Below, piece after piece: positions 24,860-38,129 of a DNA stretch of 64,000 nt. The stretch is from Microtetraspora fusca (GTDB taxonomy: Bacteria > Actinomycetota > Actinomycetes > Streptosporangiales > Streptosporangiaceae): contig NZ_BBYK01000056.1 of NCBI RefSeq assembly GCF_001570365.1, positions 112,309 to 176,308 on the forward strand, in the 5' to 3' direction. The notes under the pieces are model-generated. The model searched no databases. It was not told where the DNA came from and was given only the letters and a program-made list of their open reading frames with translations. Each line of letters starts with the position of its first letter. Position 1 is the stretch's first letter. Position numbers and translations under genes: made by a program.

Positions 24860-25167
24860 GTTGATCGTCCATCCGTGGTCGGGGCGCTTCACGCGGATCG
24901 CGACGGGTTGCTCTCCCGCCGACGTCCCGTGCCGGTCCGCCGGAGCGCGGCGTCGCGGAGGAGTTGTCGCGAAGGGGACAGTCCCGTCTCCCTGCTCCTG
25001 TTCCTCCGGCCCGCCGACGCAAACGTCACGGCCGCGAAACCGCCCGTGACCTCCCACCCGAGCGGGGGCGGGGCGCGCAGCCGCCTTGCGCTGCGCCGCG
25101 GTTCTCTCTATGCTCCGCGATTTAGTAGGACGTCCTAGTAAATTGGCGCTCGGTAGGAGTGTGGTCC
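24860..25167 (+). promoter_or_regulatory. icmF promoter with palindromic operator
   Basis: A good promoter match, TTGCGC (25086-25091), 17 bases, TATGCT (25109-25114), is followed by the perfect palindrome AGGACGTCCT (25127-25136) set in a larger TAGT...AGTA context. The palindrome would cover the transcription start, the usual position for a repressor. GGAGTG precedes the ATG at 25168. The left part of the region (24860-25080) holds only the 5' flank of the divergent MDR gene. Confidence 0.65.
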
Positions 25168-28100
25168 ATGCATGTACCGGTTCATCCCACGAGGTTCGTG
25201 ACGGCGGCTGCCCTGTTCGACGGACATGACGCGGCGATCAACATCATGCGGAGGATCCTGCAGTCCCAGGGCGCCGAAGTGATCCACCTCGGGCACAACC
25301 GGTCGGTCGAGGAGGTCGTCACCGCGGCCATCCAGGAGGACGTCCAGGGCGTGGCGATCAGCTCCTACCAGGGCGGCCACGTGGAGTACTTCACGTACCT
25401 CGTGGACCTGCTGCGTGAGCGTGGCGCGGGCCACATCAAGGTGTACGGCGGGGGCGGCGGCGTGATCGTGCGGGAGGAGATCGAGCTGCTGCAGTCGCGC
25501 GGCGTGGCCGGCATCTTCTCGCCGGAGGACGGCCAGCGGCTCGGCCTGGCCGGCATGATCAACAGGCTGGTCGAGGCGTGCGACGTCGATCTCGCCGCGG
25601 GCGACGCGCCCGACATCGCCAAGGTGGTGGCCGGCGACCACGGGGCGCTCGCGCGTGCGGTCACCTTCGTCGAGGCGGGCCAGGCGGACGCGGAGTGGCT
25701 CGGCGAACTGCGCGCCGCCGCGTCCGCCCGCGCGATCCCCGTGCTCGGCATCACCGGGACCGGCGGATCCGGCAAGTCCTCGCTCACGGACGAGCTGCTT
25801 CGCCGGATCCGGATCGACTACGAGGACAAGTTGCGGGTCGCGGTGATCGCCGTCGATCCGACCCGCCGGCGCGGCGGGGGAGCGTTGCTGGGCGACCGCA
25901 TCCGGATGAACAGCCTGACCGGGGGCACGGTCTACTTCCGCTCCCTGGCCACCCGGGGCGCGCAGGAGCTGCCCCCGCACCTGGGGGACGTCATCGCCGC
26001 CTGCCGGGCGGCCGGGCACGACCTGGTGATCGTGGAGACCCCCGGCATCGGCCAGGGCGACGCCGCCATCGTGCCGTACTCCGACGTGTCGCTGTACGTG
26101 ATGACGCCGGAGTTCGGCGCCGCCTCGCAGCTCGAGAAGATCGACATGCTCGACTTCGCCGACGTGGTGGCGATCAACAAGTACGAGCGGCGCGGCGCGG
26201 AGGACGCGCTGCGCGACGTGCGCCGCCAGATGGTGCGCAACCGCGAGGCGTTCGGCGTCCCTCCGGAGCAGATGCCGGTCTTCGGCACCATCGCCTCCCG
26301 CTTCAACGACGAGGGGGTGACCGCGCTCTACCAGCGGCTGCGCGCCCTGCTCGGGGAGAAGGGGCTGCCCGACCCGGCCGGGCTGCTCCCCGAGGTGCGG
26401 GGCAGCGCCTCCGAGGTGACCTCCGCGATCGTCCCGCCGGCCCGCGTCCGCTACCTGGCCGAGATCGCCGAGACCGTCCGCGGCTACCACGCCCGCACCG
26501 CCGCCCAGGCGGAGGCCGTACGCCGCCACCAGGCGCTGCTCACCGCGCGCGAGGCGGTCGCGGCCGACGGCGCGGCGACCGCCGACCTGGACCGGATCGC
26601 CGAACGCGCCGCGGGCGCGATCGACGCGGAGAGCCGCGGGCTCCTCGACGGGTGGGCCGCCACGCGGGAGGCGTACGAGGCCGACGAACTGGTGGTCAAG
26701 GTCCGCGACCGGGAGCTGCGCACGCCGCTGTGGCGCGAGACCCTGTCGGGCAGCCGCGTCCGGAGGGTGGCCCTGCCCCGGTACAGCGACCGCGGCGACC
26801 TGCTGCGCTTTCTGCGCTCGGAGAACCTGCCGGGGCGCTTCCCGTTCACCGCGGGGGTCTTCCCGTTCAAGCGGGACGACGAGGAGCCGACCCGGATGTT
26901 CGCCGGCGAGGGCGACGCGTTCCGCACCAACCGGCGCTTCAAGCTGCTGTCCGAGGGCCAGCCCGCGACCCGGCTGTCCACCGCGTTCGACTCGGTCACC
27001 CTGTACGGCCACGACCCCGACCTGCGTCCCGACATCTACGGAAAGGTCGGCACCTCCGGGGTGTCGATCGCCACGCTGGACGACATGAAGGCGCTCTACG
27101 ACGGGTTCGACCTGTCCGCGCCGAACACCTCGGTCTCCATGACCATCAACGGCCCGGCCCCCACCATCCTCGCGTTCTTCCTCAACGCCGCCGTCGACCA
27201 GGCGCTCGACCGGTTCGCGGCCGAGCACGGGCGGCCGCCCTCGGCGGAGGAGGCGGCCGACCTGCGGGCCCGCACGCTGGCCACCGTACGGGGGACCGTG
27301 CAGGCCGACATCCTCAAAGAGGACCAGGGGCAGAACACCTGCATCTTCTCCACCGAGTTCAGCCTGCGCATGATGGCCGACATCCAGGAGTGGTTCATCG
27401 CCAACAAGGTGCGGAACTTCTACTCGGTGTCGATCTCCGGCTACCACATCGCCGAGGCCGGGGCCAACCCCATCACCCAGCTCGCGTTCACCCTCGCCAA
27501 CGGCTTCACGTACGTCGAGGCGTACCTGGCGCGCGGCATGGAGGTGGACGACTTCGCCCCCAACCTGTCGTTCTTCTTCTCCAACGGCATGGACCCCGAG
27601 TACGCGGTGCTCGGCCGGGTGGCCCGCCGGATCTGGGCGGTCGCGATGCGCGAGCGGTACGGCGCGACCGAGCGGGCGCAGAAGCTCAAGTACCACATCC
27701 AGACGTCGGGCCGTTCCCTCCACGCCCAGGAGATGGACTTCAACGACATCCGCACCACCCTGCAGGCGTTGATCGCGATCTACGACAACTGCAACAGCCT
27801 GCACACCAACGCCTACGACGAGGCCGTCACCACCCCCTCGGCGGAGTCCGTGCGGCGGGCCATGGCGATCCAGCTCATCATCAACCGCGAGTGGGGCATG
27901 GCGGTCAACGAGAACCCGCTGCAGGGCGCGTTCGTCGTCGAGGAGCTCACCGACCTGGTCGAGGAGGCGGTGCTGCGGGAGTTCGAGCGCATCTCCGACC
28001 GCGGCGGCGTCCTCGGCGCGATGGAGACCGGCTACCAGCGCGGCAAGATCCAGGACGAGTCGATGCTGTACGAGACCCGCAAGCACGACGGCTCGCTCCC

Positions 28101-28392
28101 GATCATCGGCGTGAACACCTTCCGGAATCCGGACGGCGCCGTCGGCGACCATCGGGAGCTGGAACTGGCCCGCGGCACCGAGGAGGAGAAGCAGGCCCAG
28201 CTCACCCGGCTGCGCGCCTTCCACGAGGCACACGCCGAGGAGGCCCCGGCCGCGCTCGCCCGGCTGCGGGAGGCGGCGATGTCCCGGGAGAACGCCTTCG
28301 ACGCCCTCGTGGAGGCCGCCCGCGTCTGCTCGCTCGGGCAGATCACCTCGGCTCTCTTCGAGATCGGAGGCCAGTACCGCCGCAACGTGTGA
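25168..28392 (+). CDS. icmF: Fused isobutyryl-CoA mutase
   Basis: This 1074-residue fusion has, in order, a B12-binding domain (residues 8-140; D18-G-H20 of DxHxxG in FDGHDAAINIM), a MeaB-type G-protein chaperone (P-loop G197-S204 in GTGGSGKS, then VDPTRR and NKYE) and the large mutase barrel (about 540-1074; PFTAGVFPFKR, RMFAGEG, RTNRRF). It interconverts isobutyryl-CoA and n-butyryl-CoA with adenosylcobalamin, and the G domain protects and reloads the cofactor. ATG at 25168 follows GGAGTG; a GTG nine bases upstream is less likely. The gene appears monocistronic with its own operator. Confidence 0.96.
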   Translation: MHVPVHPTRFVTAAALFDGHDAAINIMRRILQSQGAEVIHLGHNRSVEEVVTAAIQEDVQGVAISSYQGGHVEYFTYLVDLLRERGAGHIKVYGGGGGVIVREEIELLQSRGVAGIFSPEDGQRLGLAGMINRLVEACDVDLAAGDAPDIAKVVAGDHGALARAVTFVEAGQADAEWLGELRAAASARAIPVLGITGTGGSGKSSLTDELLRRIRIDYEDKLRVAVIAVDPTRRRGGGALLGDRIRMNSLTGGTVYFRSLATRGAQELPPHLGDVIAACRAAGHDLVIVETPGIGQGDAAIVPYSDVSLYVMTPEFGAASQLEKIDMLDFADVVAINKYERRGAEDALRDVRRQMVRNREAFGVPPEQMPVFGTIASRFNDEGVTALYQRLRALLGEKGLPDPAGLLPEVRGSASEVTSAIVPPARVRYLAEIAETVRGYHARTAAQAEAVRRHQALLTAREAVAADGAATADLDRIAERAAGAIDAESRGLLDGWAATREAYEADELVVKVRDRELRTPLWRETLSGSRVRRVALPRYSDRGDLLRFLRSENLPGRFPFTAGVFPFKRDDEEPTRMFAGEGDAFRTNRRFKLLSEGQPATRLSTAFDSVTLYGHDPDLRPDIYGKVGTSGVSIATLDDMKALYDGFDLSAPNTSVSMTINGPAPTILAFFLNAAVDQALDRFAAEHGRPPSAEEAADLRARTLATVRGTVQADILKEDQGQNTCIFSTEFSLRMMADIQEWFIANKVRNFYSVSISGYHIAEAGANPITQLAFTLANGFTYVEAYLARGMEVDDFAPNLSFFFSNGMDPEYAVLGRVARRIWAVAMRERYGATERAQKLKYHIQTSGRSLHAQEMDFNDIRTTLQALIAIYDNCNSLHTNAYDEAVTTPSAESVRRAMAIQLIINREWGMAVNENPLQGAFVVEELTDLVEEAVLREFERISDRGGVLGAMETGYQRGKIQDESMLYETRKHDGSLPIIGVNTFRNPDGAVGDHRELELARGTEEEKQAQLTRLRAFHEAHAEEAPAALARLREAAMSRENAFDALVEAARVCSLGQITSALFEIGGQYRRNV

Positions 28393-28525
28393 CCCACCCC
28401 TCCCGCGAGGTCTTCCCTCCGCCGGGGACGCGACGCACCACCGGAGAGCGGTGCGCGTGGGAACCGGCGGAGCGGTGGGCCGCGTCGAACCGATCAATGA
28501 TCATGATCGGGAAAGGGAGTCGGGG

Positions 28526-29332
28526 ATGGCGCGGGTGATGGCGACCGGCGCGGCGGCCGCGCTGCTGCTGGCCGGGCTCGCGGGCTGTGGCGGTGCGGGG
28601 CCGGACGGCAAAGCAGCGGACGGCAAAGCAGCGGCCGGCACGGGGGTGGACGGCACGGGGGTGGACGGCAAGATCGTGATGTGCCATTTCAGCGAGGTGC
28701 CGCTGTGGGCCCTGCGGGAGGGGCGGCCGGCCACCGAACTCGGCCCGGTCGGCCGTGCCGCACTGAAGGGTACGGAGGTGCGGCGGATCGACGACCTGGA
28801 CACATGGACGGTCGTCGAGGAGAGCCACACCCGGCTGGCGCTCATCCGGGAGCTGGCCCGCCCCCAGGTCCAGGGTGACGGCATGGTCTTCACCCATGAG
28901 TTCCTGGACGTCGAGCGGTTCGGCGATCCCGACGCGGACGGCCGCCCGGGCTGGCACTCGCGGGCGTCGGGTCGCTGCGACCTGCGCCGCGATCTCGGCG
29001 AGCTGGGAGTGGCCGATGTGACGCTCGACCCCGCGGCTCCGCCGCCCGGCCCGGACTCCCGGCGGATATCCGTACTCGTGCACGAGCGAGACTGCGCGAG
29101 CGGACAGCGGGCGGACGGCCGGATCCGCCTGCTCGGCGTGGAGCCGACCGCGGCGGAGGTGCGGGTGGTCCTCGGCGTGCGGCGGGTGGACGGATACGTG
29201 ACCTGCCAGCCGAACCCGGCCACGCCGTTCACCGTCGAGCTGGACGAGCCGCTCGGCGAGCGGGTTCTCACCGACGCCTCGGTCTACCCGCCCCGGCCGA
29301 TCTCTCTGCCGGTCACCGCCGGACGGCCGTGA
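28526..29332 (+). CDS. Putative lipoprotein with tandem N-terminal repeats
   Basis: This 268-residue protein has a lipoprotein signal (MARVMATG, hydrophobic Ala/Leu core, LAGC lipobox with Cys21). Short tandem repeats follow the lipidated cysteine (PDGKAADGKAAAGTGVDGTGVDGK, reflected in the DNA as repeated GACGGCAAAGCAGCG and GGGGGTGGACGGCAC). The remaining 215 residues have four cysteines and no domain I recognise. It is anchored outside the membrane. GGGAG precedes the ATG. It lies 133 bases after icmF and converges with ctaD. Confidence 0.75.
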   Translation: MARVMATGAAAALLLAGLAGCGGAGPDGKAADGKAAAGTGVDGTGVDGKIVMCHFSEVPLWALREGRPATELGPVGRAALKGTEVRRIDDLDTWTVVEESHTRLALIRELARPQVQGDGMVFTHEFLDVERFGDPDADGRPGWHSRASGRCDLRRDLGELGVADVTLDPAAPPPGPDSRRISVLVHERDCASGQRADGRIRLLGVEPTAAEVRVVLGVRRVDGYVTCQPNPATPFTVELDEPLGERVLTDASVYPPRPISLPVTAGRP

Positions 29333-29395
29333 CGTCACGGAACGGGAGGGGCGGTCAGCGGGCGCTCCGTGCACATCGCCGCGTGCGCTTAACAC

Positions 29396-31071
<1,676 letters not shown>

Positions 31072-31075
<4 letters not shown>

Positions 31076-31263
31076 GACATCTCCTGTCCCCCGAGAGGAG
31101 CCTTCCAGGCGTCATGTACCCGAGCGCCCGTCCTGCTCCCGCTTCGCGAGCCCCTGGGCGAGGAGGATGGCGTGGTAGAGCACCGGCCCGGCGCCCGCCG
31201 CTGCAGGACGGACGCCGCCGCGTTGCCGGCCGCGGCGAGCAGCGCGCAGACGATCGCGATCAC
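31072..31263 (-). pseudogene. Truncated DMT-family transporter
   Basis: The first 23 residues (MIAIVCALLAAAGNAAASVLQRR) are the standard first helix of actinobacterial EamA-like DMT transporters, which normally run to about 290 residues. Thereafter the 63-codon frame is low-complexity Ser/Arg/Gly. In another frame a stretch VLYHAILLAQGLAKREQDG appears before a stop, as if most of the gene was deleted and the ends fused out of frame. It overlaps by ATGA both the intact DMT gene upstream and ctaD downstream, so translational coupling is retained. Confidence 0.65.
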
Positions 31264-32138
31264 CGGCCCTCCGCCTCCTGCCGGGCGGTGTCGCTCTTGG
31301 CCAGGAACGGGGACCGGCCGAGGATGACGATCCCCACGACGAGCGCGACCAGGCCCGCGACCGTCCCCGCCAGCGCGTGGACGCCGACCTGCAGGTTCTC
31401 CCTGAAGATCGCGACGCCCAGCACGATGCCGGTGATCGGCTCGGCCGCGGTGGTGGCGGGCAGTGAGATCCGCAGCGGCGCGGCGTCGAACGCGCTCTGG
31501 TTCAGCAGGATGCCGAGCACCGCCACCACGGGGAGCGCGTACGGCGGCCAGGTGGTGAACATCGCCTGCATCCCGTGTTCAAGGGTGAGCAGGGAGCCCC
31601 GGGTCAGGGCGTCCTGGAGCCCGTACAGCACGCCCGCGGCGGCGGCCAGCAGCATCGCCCGCGCCTTGAGGCTGGTGCGCAGCGCGACCACGACCAGCCC
31701 GGCGGTCACCACCAGCACGGCCAACACCGCGACCCAGGTCATCGAGACGGGGTGCGGCACTCTGCCTCCCCGGGGTTGCGCGGACGCGAGGAAGATCGCC
31801 ACCCCGCCGCTGACCAGAACCGCTCCCAGCCACTCCGCGCGTCCGAGGCGCTCCTGGTAGACCAGGGCGGAGACCGCCAGCGCGAAGATCAGGTTGGTCG
31901 CGAGCAGCGGTTCGACCTGGGCCACGCTGGCCCGCTGCAGCGCCAGCGCCCCGAGGATCTGCCCTCCCGCCATCGCGGCGATGCCGAAGCGCCACACGGG
32001 CTTGCGTACGAGGTGCAGCAGCAGTTGGACGTGGAGCATCTCGCCCAGCGGCTCGGCGTACGCGGCGTGCTGCTGGGCCATGAAGCCCACCCCGATGAGG
32101 GCCGCCGCCATGAGGCCGAGCAGCACCGTGAGGATCAT
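31260..32138 (-). CDS. DMT-family (EamA-like) transporter
   Basis: This 292-residue protein has about nine to ten hydrophobic helices in two halves (LLGLMAAALIGVGFMAQQHAA; later LRISLPATTAAEPITGIVLG). These are the duplicated arrangement and late Pro-containing helix of EamA/DMT permeases. Substrates of this subgroup are unknown. It starts 15 bases after the SDR gene and its stop overlaps the next frame, so the SDR, DMT, truncated DMT and ctaD genes read as one minus-strand unit. Confidence 0.8.
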   Translation of the reverse strand: MILTVLLGLMAAALIGVGFMAQQHAAYAEPLGEMLHVQLLLHLVRKPVWRFGIAAMAGGQILGALALQRASVAQVEPLLATNLIFALAVSALVYQERLGRAEWLGAVLVSGGVAIFLASAQPRGGRVPHPVSMTWVAVLAVLVVTAGLVVVALRTSLKARAMLLAAAAGVLYGLQDALTRGSLLTLEHGMQAMFTTWPPYALPVVAVLGILLNQSAFDAAPLRISLPATTAAEPITGIVLGVAIFRENLQVGVHALAGTVAGLVALVVGIVILGRSPFLAKSDTARQEAEGR

Positions 32139-32153
32139 GTCACGCGGATGTCG

Positions 32154-34797
<2,644 letters not shown>

Positions 34798-34910
34798 GTT
34801 CACCTCGCCGGAGCCGCGTGGAACACGTACCCGCCAGACCGCACCTCATGTGCCCGCTCCCTCGCCGGTCCGCCGCATGTCCCTGGTGGAGACGGGGGCC
34901 ACGGCCGCCG

Positions 34911-35054
34911 GGAGAGGCGGGCGCCGCGCTGCGGCGCCTGGCTCGCGACGCCGCCCTGCGCCGGGAGTTCGGCCGCCGGGCCCGGGCCAGGGCGCTGGCG
35001 GCCTTCGACGCCCGGCGCATGGCGCGGGACACGTTCGAGGCGCTCAGAGGAGTC
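34911..35054 (+). pseudogene. C-terminal fragment of a second GT4 glycosyltransferase
   Basis: About 48 codons read PGEAGAALRRLARDAALRREFG, then RRARARALAAFDARRMARDTFEAL. This is the terminal helix pair of GT4 enzymes. No N-terminal part is present and the fragment overlaps the 3' end of the minus-strand GT9 gene. It is plausibly the tail of a plus-strand GT gene lost by deletion. Confidence 0.6.
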
Positions 35055-36147
35055 GCGGGAGCGCGTCGACCCGCTCCAGCACCGCGGAGACGGGCAGCCG
35101 CGTCGCGCAGCGGAAGTCGATGGGGCAGGTGAGATGAGGGCACGGACTGCAGCCGACACCGCTTCGGGCGACCAGGTGGCGCCCGCCGTAGGCCCACCGC
35201 CGGGGGTCGCCGGACAGGAACACCGTGACGCTGGGTGTGCCGGTCGCCGCCGCCAGATGCGCGACCCCCGTGTCGGCGCAGACCAGGAGGGCCGCCCTGC
35301 GCAGCAGCGCCGCGTACGTGCCGAGGTCGGCACGGCCGGTGAGATCGGTCGCGGGGCCGCGCATGGCGGCGCGGACTTCGGCGGCCAGCGCCGACTCGGC
35401 CGCGACCCCGCCGATGAGGACCCGCAGGCCGCGCGCGACCAGGCCGTCGGCGACGGCCGCGAACCGTTCGGCCGGCCAGCGCCGGCTGGCCGAGGTCGCC
35501 CCCGGGTGGACCACCGCGTACCGGCCCGGCCGCAGCCCGTGCCACCGGGCGAGCCGGGCGAGCCCGCGCCGATCGGCGGGGAGTTCGGGGAACTCCGGAC
35601 GCGCCGGATCGGGCGGCAGGGGAACCCCGAGGTGCCGTACGAGCAGGAGGTGCCGCCAGATCTCGTGCGCGGAGCGCGGATAGGGCAGCCACCAACCGCT
35701 GCCGTCCCCCGGCCCGACTTCTCCGGTGCCGATCTCTCCCGGAACGCCGCCCTCAGGGCCGAAACCGCACGCGCGCCGGCCGAGTCGCTCGGTCACCTCG
35801 CGGGCGGCCCCGCTGTCCCCGTACGCCTGGACGGCCAGGTCGAAACGGGGCGCCGTGCCGAGGAAGGCGGCGAGTCCGGGGCCGTCAACCGGCCGCTCCG
35901 GGATCCCGGGGTACCCCGGGAAGGGCAGCAGCGCGTCCACGTAGCGGCTCATCCGGCGTACGAGCGGCTCCATCTCGGCCCACGTGACCAGTGTTACCCG
36001 CACGTCGGGGCGGGCCCGGCGCAGCGAGCGCAGCGCGGGGACGGTGCACAGCAGGTCCCCGAGACCGACGCGCAGCCGCACTATCGCGACCTCGGCCAGC
36101 CGGGGATCGGCGAGCGGAGGGCCCGCGGCTCCGAGCGGAGGCTCCAC
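35044..36147 (-). CDS. GT9-family glycosyltransferase (heptosyltransferase-like)
   Basis: This 367-residue GT-B protein has the ADP-heptose:LPS heptosyltransferase-type motifs: IVRLRVGLGDLLCTVPALRSLRRARPDVRVTLV at the N-terminus, YAVVHPGATSASRRWPAERFAAVADGL in the middle, and LVCADTGVAHLAAATGTPSVTVFLSGDP in the donor domain. In actinomycetes, which have no LPS, such proteins act on other surface glycans. The C-terminus has a small Cys cluster (CSPCPHLTCPIDFRC). Its start lies directly against the divergent GT2 fragment with no room for separate promoters. Confidence 0.88.
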   Translation of the reverse strand: MEPPLGAAGPPLADPRLAEVAIVRLRVGLGDLLCTVPALRSLRRARPDVRVTLVTWAEMEPLVRRMSRYVDALLPFPGYPGIPERPVDGPGLAAFLGTAPRFDLAVQAYGDSGAAREVTERLGRRACGFGPEGGVPGEIGTGEVGPGDGSGWWLPYPRSAHEIWRHLLLVRHLGVPLPPDPARPEFPELPADRRGLARLARWHGLRPGRYAVVHPGATSASRRWPAERFAAVADGLVARGLRVLIGGVAAESALAAEVRAAMRGPATDLTGRADLGTYAALLRRAALLVCADTGVAHLAAATGTPSVTVFLSGDPRRWAYGGRHLVARSGVGCSPCPHLTCPIDFRCATRLPVSAVLERVDALPRLL

Positions 36148-36162
36148 AGCGGACCGCCGCTA

Positions 36163-36648
36163 CCCCGCGTCTCGGTGATCATGCCGACGTTCGAGCAGGC
36201 GCGGTTCCTGCCGAGGGCGGTCGGCAGCCTGTTCGCGCAGACCGTGACGCGCTGGGAACTGATCGTCGTGGACGACGGCTCGCGGGACGGAACGCCGGAG
36301 GCCGTCGGCCCGTTCCGCTCCGATCCCCGGGTCCGCTACGTGCGCCTGCCACGCAACCTCGGCCTCGGAGCGGCGGCCAACGCGGGGCTCGGCCTGTGCC
36401 GGGGCGCGTTCGTCGCGTACCTGCCCTCCGACGACGCCTTCGACCCGGACCACATCGCCGCGCCATCCGCGAGCGGTTCGACGGAGGGCTCAACGTCTTC
36501 CGCCGCCGGTACCGGGTCGCCGAGCCGCTCCGGTTCCGCACCACGGACGGCACCGACGTGGACGAGGTCGGCCTCTACCGCCGTTTCCGCGAGGCGCGCT
36601 TCCCGGCCGCGCCGCATCCGCGACCTCTCCGCGGTGACACGCCGGTAG
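36163..36648 (+). pseudogene. Frameshifted GT2 glycosyltransferase
   Basis: The plus strand begins abruptly with PRVSVIMPTFEQARFLPRAVGSLF and continues through WELIVVDDGSRDGTPEAV and GLGAAANAGL to PSDDAFDPDHIA, the GT2 nucleotide-binding domain. At about 36455-36463 the coding signal moves to another frame (AIRERFDGGLNVFRRRYRV), as if two bases were inserted or a deletion fused parts. There is no start codon with a ribosome binding site, and the total is well under normal GT2 length. Confidence 0.75.
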
Positions 36649-36658
36649 GCTCCCCGCC

Positions 36659-37255
36659 ATGCGGATCCCCACGGACGGACAGATTCGCGCGCTTCACGCC
36701 AAGCACGCGCCCACGCGGGACGCCTTCGAGCTCGTGTACACCCACTGCGAGATCGTCTGGGGGATCGCGGAACAGCTCCTCGCCCGCGACGGCCTCGACG
36801 TCGACGCGGACCTGGTCCGGGCGGGCTGCCTCCTGCACGACATCGGCGTGTACCGGCTGTACGACGAGGACGGCGTCCTCGACCACGCGGGCTACCTGCG
36901 CCACGGCGTCCTCGGCCACGATCTCCTCCGTGAGGAGGGCCTCTCAGAGGAGATCTGCCGCTTCTGCTCCCGCCACACCGGGGTGGGCCTCACCCGCGAC
37001 GACGTGCGCGAACAGGGGCTGCCGCTGCCGCCCGCCGACTACGTTCCGGTGACGGGTGAAGAGGAGCTCGTCATGTACGCGGACAAGTTCCACAGCAAGA
37101 CGGAGCCGCCGACCTTCGTCTCCGCCGCGTCCTACGCCGCGCGGGTCCGACGTTTCGGCACGGGCAAGGCGGCGATCTTCACGTCGATGTGCGAGCGTTT
37201 CGGGCTTCCGGACCTCGCGCCGCTCGCCCGGGCGTACGGGCACGCGACGGTGTGA
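36659..37255 (+). CDS. HD-domain phosphohydrolase-like protein
   Basis: This 198-residue protein has HD-superfamily metal positions: H29 (YTHCEIV), H60-D61 (LLHDIGVYR), H81/H86 (RHGVLGHDLL), H105 (CSRHTGVGL) and D141 (YADKFHSK). It resembles stand-alone HD proteins (YqeK/TIGR00295-like) that hydrolyse nucleotides or phosphate esters. It lies 10 bases after the end of the GT2 relic and has no clear operon partner. The substrate is unknown. Confidence 0.85.
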   Translation: MRIPTDGQIRALHAKHAPTRDAFELVYTHCEIVWGIAEQLLARDGLDVDADLVRAGCLLHDIGVYRLYDEDGVLDHAGYLRHGVLGHDLLREEGLSEEICRFCSRHTGVGLTRDDVREQGLPLPPADYVPVTGEEELVMYADKFHSKTEPPTFVSAASYAARVRRFGTGKAAIFTSMCERFGLPDLAPLARAYGHATV

Positions 37256-37359
37256 CGCGTGCCGAGGCGCGGGCGGGGCCGCCTTTCGTGACGCTGCCAC
37301 GAAACGGTCACGGGTGGCCCGGCCCGGACGCACCTGGGGCCTGGTCGTAATCTGCCGAC

Positions 37360-38034
37360 ATGACTGACATTCGGGCACTGACACCCGGCGACGCCTTCGC
37401 GACGCTGCTGGCCGGCAACGAGCGGTTCATCACAGGACGACCGCAGCACCCGAACCAGAACGCCGCCCGCCGCGCCGAGACCGCCCCCCTCCAGAACCCG
37501 TTCGCCGTCCTTTTCGGCTGCTCAGACTCCCGACTGGCGGCCGAGATCATCTTCGACCGCGGCCTCGGCGACCTGTTCGTCGTCCGCACCGCGGGGCACG
37601 TCATGGGGCCCGAGGTGCTCGGCAGCATCGAGTACGGCGTGAGCGTGCTGGGCTGCCCGCTGGTCGTCGTCCTCGGCCACGACTCCTGCGGCGCGGTCGC
37701 GGCCACCCGCGCCGCGCTTGACGAGGGGCCCGCCCCCACCGGCTACGTGCGCGACGTCGTCGAGCGGGTGACCCCGAGCGTGCTCGCCGCCCGCGCCGCC
37801 GGGCTCACCCAGCCCGACGAGATCGTGGACGAGCACATCCGCAACACCGTGGACCTCCTGGTCGACCGCTCCCGCGTGCTCGCCGACAGCATCGCGGAGG
37901 GCCGGGCGGCCGTGGTCGGCCTGTCGTACCGGCTGGCCGAGGGCACGGCGCGGCTCGTGGCCGACCGCGGTCTCGGCGTCCCCGTCCGCACGCCGGGCGC
38001 CGAGGAGGAGTCGGCCCGCGCCGGAGGGCGCTGA
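37360..38034 (+). CDS. Beta-class carbonic anhydrase
   Basis: This 224-residue protein has zinc ligands C54 (FGCSDSR), H107 and C110 (LGHDSCGAV) and the Asp-Arg dyad D56/R58. It hydrates CO2 to bicarbonate in the cytoplasm. Its length and the AGNERF start match actinobacterial beta-CA. It appears monocistronic. Confidence 0.95.
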   Translation: MTDIRALTPGDAFATLLAGNERFITGRPQHPNQNAARRAETAPLQNPFAVLFGCSDSRLAAEIIFDRGLGDLFVVRTAGHVMGPEVLGSIEYGVSVLGCPLVVVLGHDSCGAVAATRAALDEGPAPTGYVRDVVERVTPSVLAARAAGLTQPDEIVDEHIRNTVDLLVDRSRVLADSIAEGRAAVVGLSYRLAEGTARLVADRGLGVPVRTPGAEEESARAGGR

Positions 38035-38077
38035 CCCGCGCTTCCTCCAGCGCTCGGCCGGGACCACGCCCCGAGTT

Positions 38078-38112
38078 TTGTATCCTTGTTGTGTCTCTCT
38101 TGTATCTATGAT
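38078..38112 (+). promoter_or_regulatory. GntR gene promoter with repeated TTGTATC
   Basis: TTGTATC occurs at 38078-38084 and 38100-38106, 22 bases (two helical turns) apart, just ahead of TATGAT (38107-38112), a strong -10 match. The AT-rich pocket between GC-rich genes and the repeat suggest an autoregulatory operator of the FadR-type GntR protein encoded immediately downstream. Confidence 0.5.
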
Positions 38113-38129
38113 GGTGGGAAGGCGCGGGG

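Noticed and set aside
25135..28497. Very long open frame antisense to icmF (more than 1,100 codons)
   Set aside because: It is the usual antisense shadow of a high-GC gene: Val/Gly/Arg/His-rich with no domain, while the sense strand has full IcmF motifs.
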